This document shows positions 1 through 11,277 of a stretch of DNA of 64,000 bases, one piece after another. The notes below the pieces were generated by a model that worked only from the letters and a program-made list of their open reading frames with translations, did not search any database and was not told the origin of the DNA. The position numbers were made by a program, and so were the translations under genes. Each line of letters opens with the position of its first letter. The stretch's first letter is position 1. Source of the DNA: Persicaria tinctoria (taxonomy: Eukaryota; Streptophyta; Magnoliopsida; Caryophyllales; Polygonaceae); assembly GCA_037127255.1 (NCBI GenBank), contig JBANSL010000005.1, positions 78,497,160 through 78,561,159 of the forward strand, in the 5' to 3' direction.

Positions 1-1245
1 GGCCTGCCATTATTACTCAACTCATTAAGGAGTTTGCTATGTCTGATCTCGGGCCTCTCAGCTTCTTTTTGGGAGTCTCCGCGTCTCGATCTGCATCTGG
101 TTTGTTTCTCTCACATGAGAAATATGCCAAGGAGATTATTGCCAAGGCTAACATGGCTAACTGTAAGCCTGCTGCAACGCCTGTTGAGACCACTGCCAAA
201 CTGGCCCAAGCTGCGGGTCCACCTGTGTCTGATCCGACTTTGTACCGTAGCTTTGCTGGTGCTTTATAGTACTTGACATTTACTCGTCCCGATATTAGCA
301 ATGTCGTTCAGCAAGTATGTCTATTTATGCATGACCCCAGAGAGTCTCACTTTGCTGCTCTTAAGCGCATTATCAGGTATATTCAGGAAACTACTTCTCT
401 TGGTATCACTATTACCCCATCAGCTTCACCTCTCTCCATGGTTGGTTACACGGATGCTGATTGGGCTGGTTGTCCGGACACTAGACGATCTACGTCAGGA
501 TATTGTGTGTTCCTCAACGAATCACTAGTCTCTTGGTCTTCTAAGCGCCAACATGTGGTTTCTCGCTCTAGTGATGAAGCGGAATATCGCGATGTTGCCA
601 ATGTTGTCGTTGAGTGTGTCTGGATTCGTAACCTATTGCTTGAGCTCCACTATCTGCTCAGTCAAGTGTATGTTGTGTATATAGACAATGTTAGCGCTAC
701 TTACCTTGCTCACAACCCGGTTCACCATCAGAGAACCAAGCATTTGGAGATTGACATCCACTTTGTTCGTGAGAAGGTAGCTATGGGCTGGTTGTCCGGA
801 CACCAAACGATCTACGTCAGGATATTGTGTGTTCCTCAACGAATCCCTAGTCTCTTGGTCTTCTAAGCGCCAACATGTGGTTTCTCGCTCTAGTGATGAA
901 GCGGAATATCGCGATGTTGCCAATGTTGTCGTTGAGTGTGTCTGGATTCGCAACCTATTGCTTGAGTTCCACTATCTGCTCAGTCAAGCGTCTGTTGTGT
1001 ATATAGACAATGTTAGCGCTACTTACCTTGCTCACAACCCGGTTCACCATCAGAGAACCAAGCATTTGGAGATTGACATCCACTTTATTCGTGAGAAGGT
1101 AGTTATAGGACATGTGTGTGTCCTACATATCCCCTCCTCGTACCAGTATGCAGACATATTCAACAAGGGATTGCCTCGTCATTTATTTCTTGATTTTAGA
1201 TCCAGTCTCACTATTCGTTGCCCTCCTGTTTCGACTGAGGGGGTA
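1..1245 (+). pseudogene. Ty1/copia retrotransposon 3' end: reverse transcriptase tail and RNase H, with internal duplication
   Basis: The translation reads as the C-terminal part of a copia polyprotein. It runs from the end of the RT domain (LTFTRPDISNVVQQV) through RNase H (YTDADWAGCPDTRRSTSGYC, SSKRQHVVSRSSDEAEYR, HLEIDIHFVREKV) to the usual tail near HIPSSYQYADIFNKGLP. RNase H would degrade the RNA of the RNA:DNA hybrid during reverse transcription. The copy is dead. A stop codon interrupts the RT segment near 267, and the RNase H segment is present twice because of a 322-bp tandem duplication that breaks the frame near 785. The 5' part lies outside the window. A purine-rich tract (GACTGAGGGGG) and an LTR start follow at once, which fixes the orientation. 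Assignment to Ty1/copia is secure; the clade is not resolved. Confidence 0.93.
463..1106 (+). repeat. 322-bp tandem duplication within the copia RNase H region
   Basis: The block beginning GGGCTGGTTGTCCGGACAC at 463 starts again at 785, and both copies run to about the HLEIDIHF(V/I)REKV codons. The unit is 322 bp, which is not a multiple of three, so the first copy runs out of frame at the junction. The two copies differ by only a few substitutions, which points to a fairly recent event. About 20 bp at the breakpoint are shared by both junctions, consistent with unequal exchange or replication slippage. Confidence 0.9.
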
Positions 1246-1357
1246 TGTTAGATAGAATATATGTATATTCCCAATTACCCATTTGTAATTAGCGTTAACT
1301 ATTAGGGTTAACTATCTTGTACTCCTATATATATATATTCTAATGATAGAGAAGGCA
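1246..1357 (+). mobile_element. 3' LTR fragment of the copia element
   Basis: The LTR begins TGTTAGATAGAA directly after the polypurine tract. It contains a TATA-like run (CCTATATATATATATTC, near 1325-1341) followed by AATGATAGAGAAGGCA, the usual R-region layout of a short plant copia LTR. It stops near 1357, where unrelated sequence begins, so the LTR is truncated. No second copy lies in the window for comparison. Confidence 0.7.
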
Positions 1358-1377
1358 ACCCCAACGGGGATTATTCA

Positions 1378-1810
1378 CCCTGGCAACGGCGCCAATTTGT
1401 TGAAAGGGGGAAATCAAGACTTGCAATTAAAATAGAAATAAATCAACGCAAAACGATTTCGTTCCGTGCAAATAATTACAAGACTCCCTCCCGTTGTAGC
1501 AAAAGGAAGTCAGGATCGATCCACGAGGAAGCTGGTCAGCGGATCTCAGATAGCGGAAGAATATCACGAACAGTAATCGACTACAGAGTACTCGACCTCG
1601 ACTAGGGTGTAGTCGACAGGGGCCTGGTACAGTCGATTTCGAGCAGCAGAAGACACATGGGAGTAGTCGACGTTGACTAGAAGTCCTCAACGTCGAGTAG
1701 GTTGGTCGTGGTCAAGTACCTGCGTAGACAAAAACAAGCCATCGATCTCGAGAAAGCACTCGATTTCGAATGTTATTAGTCGACATCGACTAGTACGTAG
1801 GCCTCTAAAA
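1378..1810 (-). mobile_element. tRNA-Asp primer-binding site and adjoining LTR remnant (Ty3/gypsy type, minus strand)
   Basis: CCCTGGCAACGGCGCCA (1378-1394) nearly matches the 3' end of plant tRNA-Asp, so its complement is the primer-binding site used by Athila/Tat-type gypsy elements. The LTR should then begin (plus-strand view) at TGTTGAAAGG near 1398. The following 400 bp are rich in short GTCGAC / TCGACTAG words (about 1565-1800) of unknown meaning. The far end of the LTR could not be placed; 1810 is an estimate. No internal coding region remains. Confidence 0.55.
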
Positions 1811-2336
1811 GGAAATTTTATTGAGTAAAGTTTATAATTTATATCAATGTTTATATTTACATTCGTATATTGTAAAATGATTATATTTACACTGTTATTA
1901 TGATAAAACTATAATATTTGACAACTTTTGCAAGTAATAATTTTTTTTTATTAGTGTTTAGTGTTGAACTTTAGAGTATCTCTTGAATCCATTAGGGACT
2001 TGTATGTTTTGGTAATTGTAAACTCTAAGTGTGATATATATGTTGAGATGTACGTTTCTTGTAGATATTAAAATAGGTATGGTTCCCTAGCTAGGGCGCG
2101 CAAGTGGGAGTTATTATAAGAAATAGTTGAATTGATGAGAAGTTTGTCCCTAAACGATTTGTTAAGGTCATCGATCTATATAATAGTAGTCCAAAGATTT
2201 TGAGAAGATTCTTCACCAAAATAAAAAGATACGGATTTGAAGATCTTTCTAGTACATGATCTTGTAGGAGCATTGTTACCTATTATATGAAATATGATTG
2301 TGTAAAATATATTAAATTATTTCACTTTTAATGTTA

Positions 2337-2439
2337 TTTTCGGTTACTATTTGCTTCCTTATTTTGGAGTGATTTTTCATTTTTGTGTGGTGATGATTTT
2401 TCATTTTCGGTTACTATTTGCTTCCTTATTTTGGAGTGA
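2337..2439. repeat. 36-bp direct repeat, 67-bp period
   Basis: A 36-bp block containing TCGGTTACTATTTGCTTCC and TTATTTTGGAGTGA occurs at 2337-2372 and again at 2404-2439. It is a small local duplication in intergenic sequence. Confidence 0.85.
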
Positions 2440-3354
2440 GTTTTCTCCTATGTCCCAATAGAATGAGATAATAATCTCGATCGGGAAATATTCTCTAAAT
2501 TTAAATTATTTTAGTTTTTTATAATATTGTTTTTCTAAGGTCGCTTCTTGGACGAAGTTATGTTGCAAGATTTATCTTGCGGGTACCATTGAGCTTTCCT
2601 ACAAAATTTTCATAGAGTTATTAGTAAAGATCTAATTAAGTACATGCTTGTGTTTATCTAGATGGAGATATCCTGGATAGTTCACACACATATTTTAATA
2701 GCCAAATGCAATCAATAAATAAGTTGATTATTACATCACATCCATGAAAATATTTATCAAACATCCTAAGACTCAATAAAACGACATTAAAATTACTTTA
2801 ATTATAAGAACATAAAAATAACAAGCTAGACTATAATAAATATACTATCACTAATTAAGACTCTTTTTTTTTTGTCATTAAGACTCTAATGATCAAAGAG
2901 TAATTCCTCTCTCACCCGATACTTAAACTAATTAAATTGTCCCCAATGGGACCAATAAATATATATAAATAATAAGCAACTAAAACCAGAACTAATATAA
3001 GGGTGTGAGGAAAGTGGAAACTCACAATATTGTTGTAGTATTTCAAAAACCAAAGATCAACTTGTGGAAGGTGAAGGGGATGGCGTTAATGTTGGTGGCA
3101 CCCAAGGTGTCCTAAAGACCTAAAGTAAAGGTGTGTTGCTACTTGCTACACTCAGGGACAAAACTAGGGGTGGGCTGGTATATGCTAGAGTCCATCCCCA
3201 TTTTACAGTTAATATAGGTATAATATGAGTGCACAAATGGACAAGATGTTTGATTAGGGCAACTGGTTTGAAAGAGGTGACGGGAGGAGCAAGGCGTTCG
3301 ACTATGCCTAGTAGCACTTTTCCTTCTTTTTTGTCTTCCTTCATCCCCTTTAGT

Positions 3355-3839
3355 ATTCTTTTTCTTTCTTTTTAGTTTTTTTTGTCTTTCTTTTAAATGA
3401 ACAAAATGTTTTCTCTCCATTTAGCTATTTAACTCTATTATTTCAAAATTAAATATAGATAAAAAAATTTATTTTTATTTTTACTCAATAAATATAGTGA
3501 TAAATGATGAGACAAAAATAAAATAAAATAATATGCAAATCTAGCCTACCCAAGATTGTAATCCTGATTCTGTGTCTGGCCGACTACACTACAATTTATT
3601 CTTTTTCTTTCTTTTTAGTTTTTTTTGTCTTTCTTTTAAATGACCAAAATATTTTCTCTCCATTTAGCTATTTAACTCTATTATTTCAAAATTAAATATA
3701 GATAAAAAAATTTATTTTTATTTTTACTCAATAAATATAGTGATAAATGATGAGACAAAAATAAAATAAAATAATATGCAAATCTAGCCTACCCAAGATT
3801 GTAATCCTGATTCTGTGCCTGGCCGACTACACTACAATT
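3355..3839. repeat. 243-bp tandem duplication
   Basis: The block starting ATTCTTTTTCTTTC at 3355 and ending CGACTACACTACAATT near 3596 is repeated head to tail from 3598 to about 3839. The copies differ at only a few positions (for example TGTGTCTGG versus TGTGCCTGG), so the duplication is young. There is no coding content. Confidence 0.92.
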
Positions 3840-4470
3840 GCCTTTGCATTGTGAAAATGTCATAGATCGACCTCATCTCGTATATATTGCTAGTCCTCCC
3901 GAATCCCTTCAGTACTCCTCCTTTTTGTTTCCTTTAAGCCCCTCATATTCTCCTAAGAACTCAACCCGAAACGATCCATTATAGCACAAATCTTAAAGGG
4001 AAACCATAATATGTAGGTTCGTAACAACCTCCCTCGTAACTATAGGGCAAGTTCCCATGTGGTTCATAAATAGTAGCATAACGTTCATCATCATCATATA
4101 TCATCCGTCATTTTCTTATCCCATTCTTCATCATCCTCTTCTTCATCTTTTTCTTCTATAAAAAGGAGATTAGTATATGGACATTCTTGTCTAGTGCACA
4201 CGTCATAATAGTTTCTTAACCCCAACCCTAAACCAAACAAATGCCACTATCTGAATCACAATACTTCTCCAACCTCTCCAACATAAATGACCCATGTATA
4301 ATCTCATCTCCTAGTCTTTACACTACTAGTTCCTTTGAGATATCAATAATCAGTAGGAAGGGGAACCTATGCATTTAGCCACAGAACCAGGAACGAAAAT
4401 CGGGATATGCTAAAATTATCTTATACAAAGAACAAATTTTTAAGTGATTAATATTATGGAGATTATGCCT

Positions 4471-4865
4471 TGTTAGATTTCCTTCATGTTGATCATGGTT
4501 GGCACACAAGCTCGGCTAGCACACAAGTTGTATGACAACTCATCAAAATGCATTTCGATCATCTGCATTTCATTTCCTGCATTTATCAGTTTTGTCATGT
4601 TGTGTAATAAGGCATTCTACGTCATGTTGTGTCCTTACATGTGCAAGGCACATGTCCTTCCCTTAGCCTTACTATAAATACTTGCTGCACCCTTCCCATT
4701 TGATAGGGTTTTGGGGATTGCAACCTCTTGAATGAAAGGCTTATGACAGCCGCTTTTAGCTAGTCTCCTTGTGCATTGATGAAACAGTAGCGTCATTAGC
4801 TCTGTTTTAACTGATTTTTCCATAGTTTCTTATGCTTATTGTGTTGATATGATCATATTTTTGCA
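4471..4865 (+). repeat. 5' LTR of the copia element
   Basis: The LTR begins TGTTAGATTT and ends TTTTTGCA at 4865, giving the canonical TG...CA ends. A TATA-like motif (ACTATAAATACTTG, about 4669) lies where the LTR promoter is expected. The end is fixed by the primer-binding site that follows directly. No second copy of this LTR was found in the window. Confidence 0.85.
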
Positions 4866-4877
4866 TGGTATCAGAGC
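4866..4877 (+). other. Primer-binding site, initiator tRNA-Met
   Basis: TGGTATCAGAGC is the standard complement of the 3' end of plant initiator tRNA-Met and primes minus-strand DNA synthesis in most plant copia elements. It abuts the LTR end. Confidence 0.95.
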
Positions 4878-4930
4878 TTGAGGTCGGTTCTGTACAATTT
4901 ACCTCGGTTTATTGATGTATTTCCGCGTTC

Positions 4931-7900
4931 ATGTTTATTGTTAGTGGTGGTTCAAACACAGGCGAAAGATCACCTGAAGATATGAACTCACAAGGTAACC
5001 CTGGAGATCCCTTCTTCTTGTCTAATTCTGATCACCCTGGTGCTCAGTTAGTGGCTATCCCTTTTGATGGGAGTAATTATATGACTTGGAGTCGTGATAT
5101 CATGATGGCACTTGGTGCCAAATGTAAACTTGGTTTTATTAATGGATCATGTGCTAAACCTGCTGCTGGATCTTTTGACTTGAAAAGATGGGTTAGAGAA
5201 GATTATATGGTCCATTGTTGGCTTATTAATTCAATGTTTAAGTCTGTAGCTGAAGGTTTCATGTTTGTTGATTCTTCCAAGTATTTGTAGGATGAGATTG
5301 TTGAGAGATTTGGTCAGTCAAATGCTCCCTTGATATATTTTCCAGATTAAGAAGAGACTTGGAAACATTGTGCAAGGTAGTATGAATCTAGCTGATCTTT
5401 ATAATGTCTTTAAGAGAAACTGGGATGAGTTACAGGTCCTTGAAAGTTTGCCTGAATGTTTATGTGGTGCTATAGCTGGATGCACTTGTGATCTCAAGAA
5501 GAAGTTCACTGAGATTGAGTTTAGAAACAGGCTTATGCAATTCTTGGTCCGTTTAAATGACAAATATGATGCAGCTAGAAACACTATATTGGCTATAGAT
5601 CCCTTGTACACTATTAATAAAGCATATTACATCTTGTAACAAGTTGAGAGGAGAAATGAAGCATCAAATGGGACATCTGGGTTCCAAGGAATTAATTCTG
5701 ATTCTAGTGCAATGTCAGTTAATCGATGAGGAAATTCTTATCAATTCAACCCATCATCTGGTGGTAACAGTGGTAATAGTGGCAACAAGCCTATTAAAAG
5801 AGAATGGAAGGATTGGTAGGAGTTGAAAAGGATCAAAGCTAATTCAAATGCTCTCATTGCAATATGAAGGGTCACCTGGCAGAGCAAGGTTTTAAACTGC
5901 ATGGCATTCCAGATTGGTTTAAGGAGTTAAAGGAGAAAGAGAGGAATGAGACAGCTAGTAGAGGATCTGCTTATGTAGCTGGATCAATCGGGAATCAGGG
6001 GCAGAATAATCCTCTTGATGATGATCATGAAGATGGAAATCTTGACTCGGCCATGGTGAATGTTGTCTATCAGGAAGTGCTCAAGGGAATGAAAGGAAAG
6101 AATCAAGCTAAGGGCGTCAGTGGTTCTTTTGCCAATTTTGCAAGTATGATCTGTGGAATGGATAATTGACACATGAGCAACAGATCATATGGTATCTGAA
6201 TCTCAGGCTTTGTTCAACAAGAGAAGGTTGAACAAACCAGTCCATATTGGCTTGCCAGATGGATCTATTAAAACTGTGATTGAGATGAGCATGTTACAGT
6301 TAACAGAATCTGTTATTTTGAAAGATGTATTACTTATTCCTGATTTCAAACACAGATTATTATAAGTTGGGAGAATTCTAGATGATACTGATTTGATAGC
6401 TATATTCACAAGAGATCACTGCTATTTCCAGGACCTTGGATCTAAGAAGATCTTGTTGTTAGGGATCAGGAAGCATGGATTATACAAGATCTATTCAGAG
6501 ATGCCAAGCTCAAGTGAAGATAGTCATAGAATGATGAGAAGTTGTAATAAAGCAACAGTAGACTTAGAGACAGTCCATGCTACTCTTTATCTAAGTTAAA
6601 ACACTTAAGAATGTTTGATTTTGGAGACTTGCATGAGTTGCATTGTGAATCTTGTTCCTTATCCAAGCATCATAGACTTCCTTTTCAGAGAATTCACAAC
6701 ATTGCCATTAGTCCTTTTGAATTAATTCATATGGATTTATGGGGTCCATACAAAACTGCAACCTATAATGGTTATTCTTACTTTCTTACTATACTTGATG
6801 ATTGTATAGGGTCACTTTGACCTTTCTCCTTAAAAACAAGATGCAGGTGTTTCAAAACATCAAAGATTTCCTAGTGTATGTCACAAATCAGTTTGATAAA
6901 TCTGTGAACACTGTTAGAACAGATAATGGAACTGAGTTTGTGCAAAATCAGTGTGATGAGTTATTTGCTTTAAAGGGAATTGTACATCAGAAATCTATTC
7001 CCTATACTCCACAACAGAATGGCAGGGTGGAGAGGAAACATATACACCTTATAGAGACTGCTAGATGGTTGAGAGTTCATGCAGGTTTGCCTATAAAATT
7101 CTGGGGAGAATGTTTATTAGCAACAACTCATCTCATTAATAAGATGCCTACAAAGATCTTAAAGTGGACATCTCCTCATGAAAAATTGTTCAACATGTCA
7201 CCTAGTTATGATGACTTGAGAACAATTGGATACCTATGCTATGACCCAGTAGCTCATGATGACAAAGATAAGTTGAAGCCCAGAGGAAGGAAGTGTGCCT
7301 TACTTGGGTATCCCTTTGGTCAAAAGGGATATAAACTTTGGGATATTGATGCTAAGAAGATGTTTGTCAGCAGAGATGTCATCTGCAAGGAGAATGTCTT
7401 TCCCTTCAAAGATGGTGTTGAGAATGAAGATGCCAGCCAGAGAATTGAATTACCTATCCTACCTCTAGTTAATCCTACTCCAGGAGATGATGTGATTGCA
7501 CAACAACCATTGCTTATTTCTGAATCCAATCAACCTCTTATTGTTGAACCTATGAGTTCAGATTCTAGAATTCCTTCAATACCATCGCATGTAGCAGATT
7601 CTTTGGCTTCTGATGGAAACAATGAGCACATGTCTGCTGAGATATTACAAGACATGGAAGTATTTCCACCTCTCAGGAGGTCTACCAGAGAACATGTTTT
7701 GCCGAGGAGACTCCAAGATTATGTTTGCAGAGGTGACAAACAAAGGAATTCTGTGCCACCGTTTTTATTAGTTGAATGTCTTGGTGAAGAGCTTATTGAT
7801 CATTGCCATATCTATAATCTTTTGCTTGCATGGCTTCAGATCATGAACCTTTTACTTGCAGACAAGCTATACAAAATCCCATGTGGATAGAGGCAATGGA

Positions 7901-8046
7901 TGTAGAACTAGAAGCTCTTGAAAGAAATGACACTTGGAAATTGACAGATATTCCTCATGGAAAGAAAGCTATTGGCAGCAAGTGGGTGTACAAGATAAAG
8001 TATAGGCCTGATGGTACCATTGAGAGATACAAGGCAAGGTTGGTAC
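4931..8046 (+). pseudogene. Copia gag-pol polyprotein, decayed and 3'-truncated
   Basis: The gag segment reads AIPFDGSNYMTWSRDIMMAL (about 5056-5115), a copia gag signature. The zinc knuckle near 5850-5900 has CSHCNMKGHLAEQGFKLHG, in which the last cysteine has become glycine. The protease active site near 6148 reads WIID T-stop-AT, a stop codon replacing the glycine after the catalytic Asp-Thr. Integrase keeps its acidic residues: IHMDLWGP (about 6730), RTDNGTEF (about 6920) and NGRVERKH (about 7020). The RT start is at WIEAMDVELEALERNDTW (about 7890) and breaks off after ERYKARLV. Several stops and frame changes separate these blocks, so no full polyprotein can be made. Confidence 0.92.
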
Positions 8047-9639
8047 ACGTATATATACACATAGAAAAAAAACTAATAAAGGGGAAAATAAAATATATAA
8101 TGAACAAATTTTTAAGAATTATTAATATCATGTATATATACACACGTAGATAAAAAAAACATAATGAGGAGTAAAAATGAAAGTTAAAATTTTAAAACTT
8201 ATTAATATTAGTATATCACACACATACATGAGAAAAAACCTAATGAAGTGAAGGGACAATTGTGGCCATGTAGTCGAACCTGAGTGGTTTGACAATACAC
8301 ACGCTTTGCACCTAAGGAACAAACCAATTGATCTCTACTAACTTTGTGATACATTGTTACTCTAATTACCTATTTTTTGAATCAATGGGGTGTGTTGCAG
8401 TAAAGCCCAGCCCACCCATAGTTTCGTGCCTGTATGCATTGTAACAAGCCAAATCAATGTTTGAAGCTCTTGTAATCAGGGTAACCTAGCCTCCACAATA
8501 AATCTCATATTTGGGCATCGTTATCTACTTTCCTATCTTATTCAAGACAATTATTTCATAACTTACTTGCTTCATATCAGTTGGAAGCATATAGAGAGTA
8601 TATCAGGCGTGCCTTTCAAAGAAGAATCTATATATGTTAGTGTGGAATAGATAGCCTTACTGATTTTTGTAGAATATTTTTCAACACATGACTTACTATC
8701 TTTATTGACTTAACATTCCTCGAATCATATTTGCCCAATTCAGACCTAAATCTTGTCTATTTCTTCATTAGTGACTCTCAAAGAACCATTGTCAATTGGA
8801 AATCCCAACATAGTGTTGAACTGAAGCATGATAGTCACAGTCTTGGTTTATAAGGCAAAAACTTATTGAAACATACCCCTACTCATCAATGTGCGAACGA
8901 AGTGAAGGAACTTGCAATTGAGCACATTATAGCTTGGCTTGTTGAATGTAACTAATGCTTCTAGGCTTTAGTCTACGAGCAATCGCATCATGATAGTACA
9001 AGAATTCCATATCATCTTGATTATACCAGAACATCTCATGATGCTCACACCCAATCTCTACAAGCTCACACCTTGATCCAATCCCAAGAATATCACATTG
9101 TCTTAAATATGCCCACTCTAAGTGATATATATAGAAGATTTTCACCGAATAATCTTTCTTTGTTAAGCCATTAGAACTTATAATACAAAAAAGATACAGC
9201 AAAATTTTACATTAGCTAAGCAACTTATCCTTAACTTTGTGTTGAGTTTGCATGTTTATATGTTTTTGCCTCAATGTGCTTAATGGATATTCAATTTATT
9301 TCTGGCTTATTGTTCTATTCCTCGATTTTAATTTTATCCTTTGTGTTTTATAGGTACTAATGAGTAATGGCTTCAAGGAGGATGAGCATAAGTGGTCAAT
9401 ATTCAAGGGAAATGATAGTGCATACCAAGGACAATTGTGGTCTTTTATGTTCTAGAGCAAGAGGCGAGCTTTAACTTTTGAGCTTATGGGTAGGGAACAT
9501 CATGAGATGTTTAATTTTGGTATAATCATAGAGATATAGAAAATTTTAATTTAGGTTCATGATGAGATTGTTCGAGATTTATCGGTTGTTGGTTGGGCAC
9601 ACTATTGACATTCAATGTTCTAAGCTATAGGGTGTTCAA
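8047..9639. other. AT-rich intergenic DNA; no gene recognised
   Basis: There is no convincing coding sequence. The first 120 bp contain two imperfect copies of a GTATATATACACA motif followed by A-rich runs. A possible tRNA-derived SINE on the minus strand lies at about 8240-8345, and a transposon-end-like CCAGCCCACCCATAG near 8408 resembles, in reverse, the motif near 3160. A 91-codon open frame on the minus strand (8927-9202) has no recognisable family features. Confidence 0.5.
8240..8345 (-). mobile_element. Possible tRNA-derived SINE fragment
   Basis: On the minus strand CAGGTTCGACTACA (near 8275) resembles an RNA polymerase III B box, with an A-box-like ATCAATTGGTTTGTTCC upstream at tRNA-like spacing. 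Ends, tail and target-site duplication are not clear, so this is a weak call based on box motifs alone. Confidence 0.3.
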
Positions 9640-9657
9640 TTCATATGTGATTTTATT

Positions 9658-11259
9658 TTTTTTGGTCAAAAAATCGAGAGCCAGGCCCTCGATAGATTAA
9701 ACTGAAACCGTATTTGGGCTACACATAAGTGAAACGGGGAGTAGCCCTTTCCCTAATATCCTCATCAATAAGCCTAATAGATGCCAACGGTGGTTCCTCA
9801 ATAACATGAACTCCTAACGGAAAATGTCTAGCAACATAAGCAAGGGAGTCCGCGACCTGATTCGCTTCCCTGAAGACGTTTCGTAGTTGGATCTCCCAAC
9901 TCCGATTGATGAAGCCATGACACCGACGAACCAGGCTAGATAACGGGTGACAATCGTTGATCCTTCCTTTTATCAATTGGAGCGCACCTTGAGAATCCGA
10001 TTCAATGATGACCTTCCGAAATCCAAGGTTCCAAACCAACCTTAAGCTCTCAAGAATGCCCCAAATTTCTGCCATTATTATAGGACCCCTCCCAATCAGT
10101 TGAACAAAACCACCTATCCATTCCCCTTGATCACCACGAACAATCCTACCAGCAGTGGCCAAGCCGGCCCCGTCCACCGACCCGTCGCAATTCACCTTCA
10201 CCCAACCGGTCGGAGGCTTCTCCCACCTTACTAGAGTCCTAGTCCTTTGTCGCTGACCTTGCTGCCCCGGACTGTCATGCCCCGCTGCCAAATATTCTTT
10301 GGTTTGTTTGATGATGAACCATGGTTTACTCTCTAGCTGCACCTCCTCATCGAACACTCGGCCGTTCCTCCATCGCCAAATCCACCACAAGGCGTTGGCG
10401 AATATACAGGCCCATTCCAGCTCATCCTCAGCCTTCATTCTTGACATTAAATTCCCCCTAATCCATCCGACATATGATTCAGACAAGAAATCATCCGGCA
10501 ATGGAAGCTCATTCGAAATATCGGATGCATAATGACACTCCCTGAACAAGTGATTAAGCGTTTCTGGGACTCCCGCACAGTCGGATTCTTGGGACATATG
10601 CCTTCGGCACCTTTCCACGTTCTTGACGATCACTCCACGCAAGACCATCCATACAAAACAGCGTGCTCTCTCCGACACCTTCAGCTTCCAAATTCTGTCA
10701 TAAACCACATTGTCCACACCAGAAGCATTATTCTCCATGGTTATTAACTCATAGGCCAACCCAACCGAATAGACCCCATCCGAGCTCCCCTTCCGGGACA
10801 AGCGATCAGGTCGATCCTCATTCTCCACTACACATGACGCCAGCTGCATCAAGACCCCCGATGGTAGGAACTCCGTAATTTCCTCCCATTTCCAGCCTCT
10901 ACCGACCTCCCAGTACGATCGGACCTTCTTCCCCTTATTGTTCTTAGCAACCTCCTTTGTGGCGCAATCCAGCAAATTTCCGTCATCTATCCAGCAATCC
11001 TCCCAAAACCGAGCTACATTACCATCCCCAACGACCCATCGAGCTCCGTCCACAAATGACCCAATTCAACCCCTTCTTAATAGCACTCCAAATCGCAGAA
11101 CCATTTCGAGTAATCCTCACAGCGTTCTGGAGATATTTTGCCCGTATCACATCACACCACGAGCTCTCCATATTATTATTTACAAACCTCCAAGCAAGTT
11201 TCCCAACAATGTCCATATTCATATCCTTCATGGCCTTAATGCCCAGGCCACCCATATAC
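9658..11259 (-). mobile_element. 5'-truncated LINE (L1-type), minus strand, with 18-bp target-site duplication
   Basis: TTCATATGTGATTTTATT occurs at 9640-9657 and again at 11260-11277, flanking the element exactly. On the minus strand the 3' end is at the left and abuts an A-rich tail (a T run on the plus strand, about 9653-9662). The 5' end at the right is cut off within the C-terminal part of RT. These are the marks of target-primed reverse transcription with 5' truncation. Perfect TSD copies and a long open frame suggest a fairly recent insertion. Confidence 0.95.
9719..11259 (-). pseudogene. LINE ORF2 C-terminus: RT tail, zf-RVT and RNase H
   Basis: From about 11240 down, the first reading frame gives KYMGGLGIKAMKDMNMDIVG, the region just after the RT domain in plant L1 elements. 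Near 11040 a one-base frame change leads into a 444-residue open frame ending at 9719. It contains a zf-RVT zinc-binding region (DRIWKLKVSERARCFVWM ... ETLNHLFRECHYA, about residues 115-180) and an RNase H domain (about residues 285-410) with its acidic residues in VNCDGS, IMAEIW and IIESDSQGA and the late REANQVADSLA motif. The RNase H part appears complete. RT and endonuclease are missing because of 5' truncation, so the copy cannot move on its own. Confidence 0.92.
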
Positions 11260-11277
11260 TTCATATGTGATTTTATT

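Larger units (their letters stand above)
1811..4470. other. AT-rich intergenic DNA with short duplications; no gene seen
   Basis: There is no credible reading frame here. The stretch holds a 36-bp direct repeat (2337-2439), a 243-bp tandem duplication (3355-3839) and a possible transposon end near 3153 (CAGGGACAAAACTAGGGG). Otherwise it is low-complexity A/T sequence. Confidence 0.6.
4471..8046 (+). mobile_element. Ty1/copia retrotransposon, 5' part (LTR to start of RT)
   Basis: The element starts with a 395-bp LTR, then an initiator-tRNA-Met primer-binding site, gag, zinc knuckle, protease, integrase and the first part of reverse transcriptase. Similarity stops near 8043 within RT, right after the YKARLV motif. 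The rest of RT, RNase H and the 3' LTR are absent, and unrelated AT-rich sequence follows. No target-site duplication can be tested because the 3' end is missing. Confidence 0.93.

Noticed and set aside
1378..1394. A tRNA-Asp gene at 1378 and 46406
   Set aside because: Only the last 17 bases of tRNA-Asp are present, next to LTR ends; these are primer-binding sites on the minus strand.
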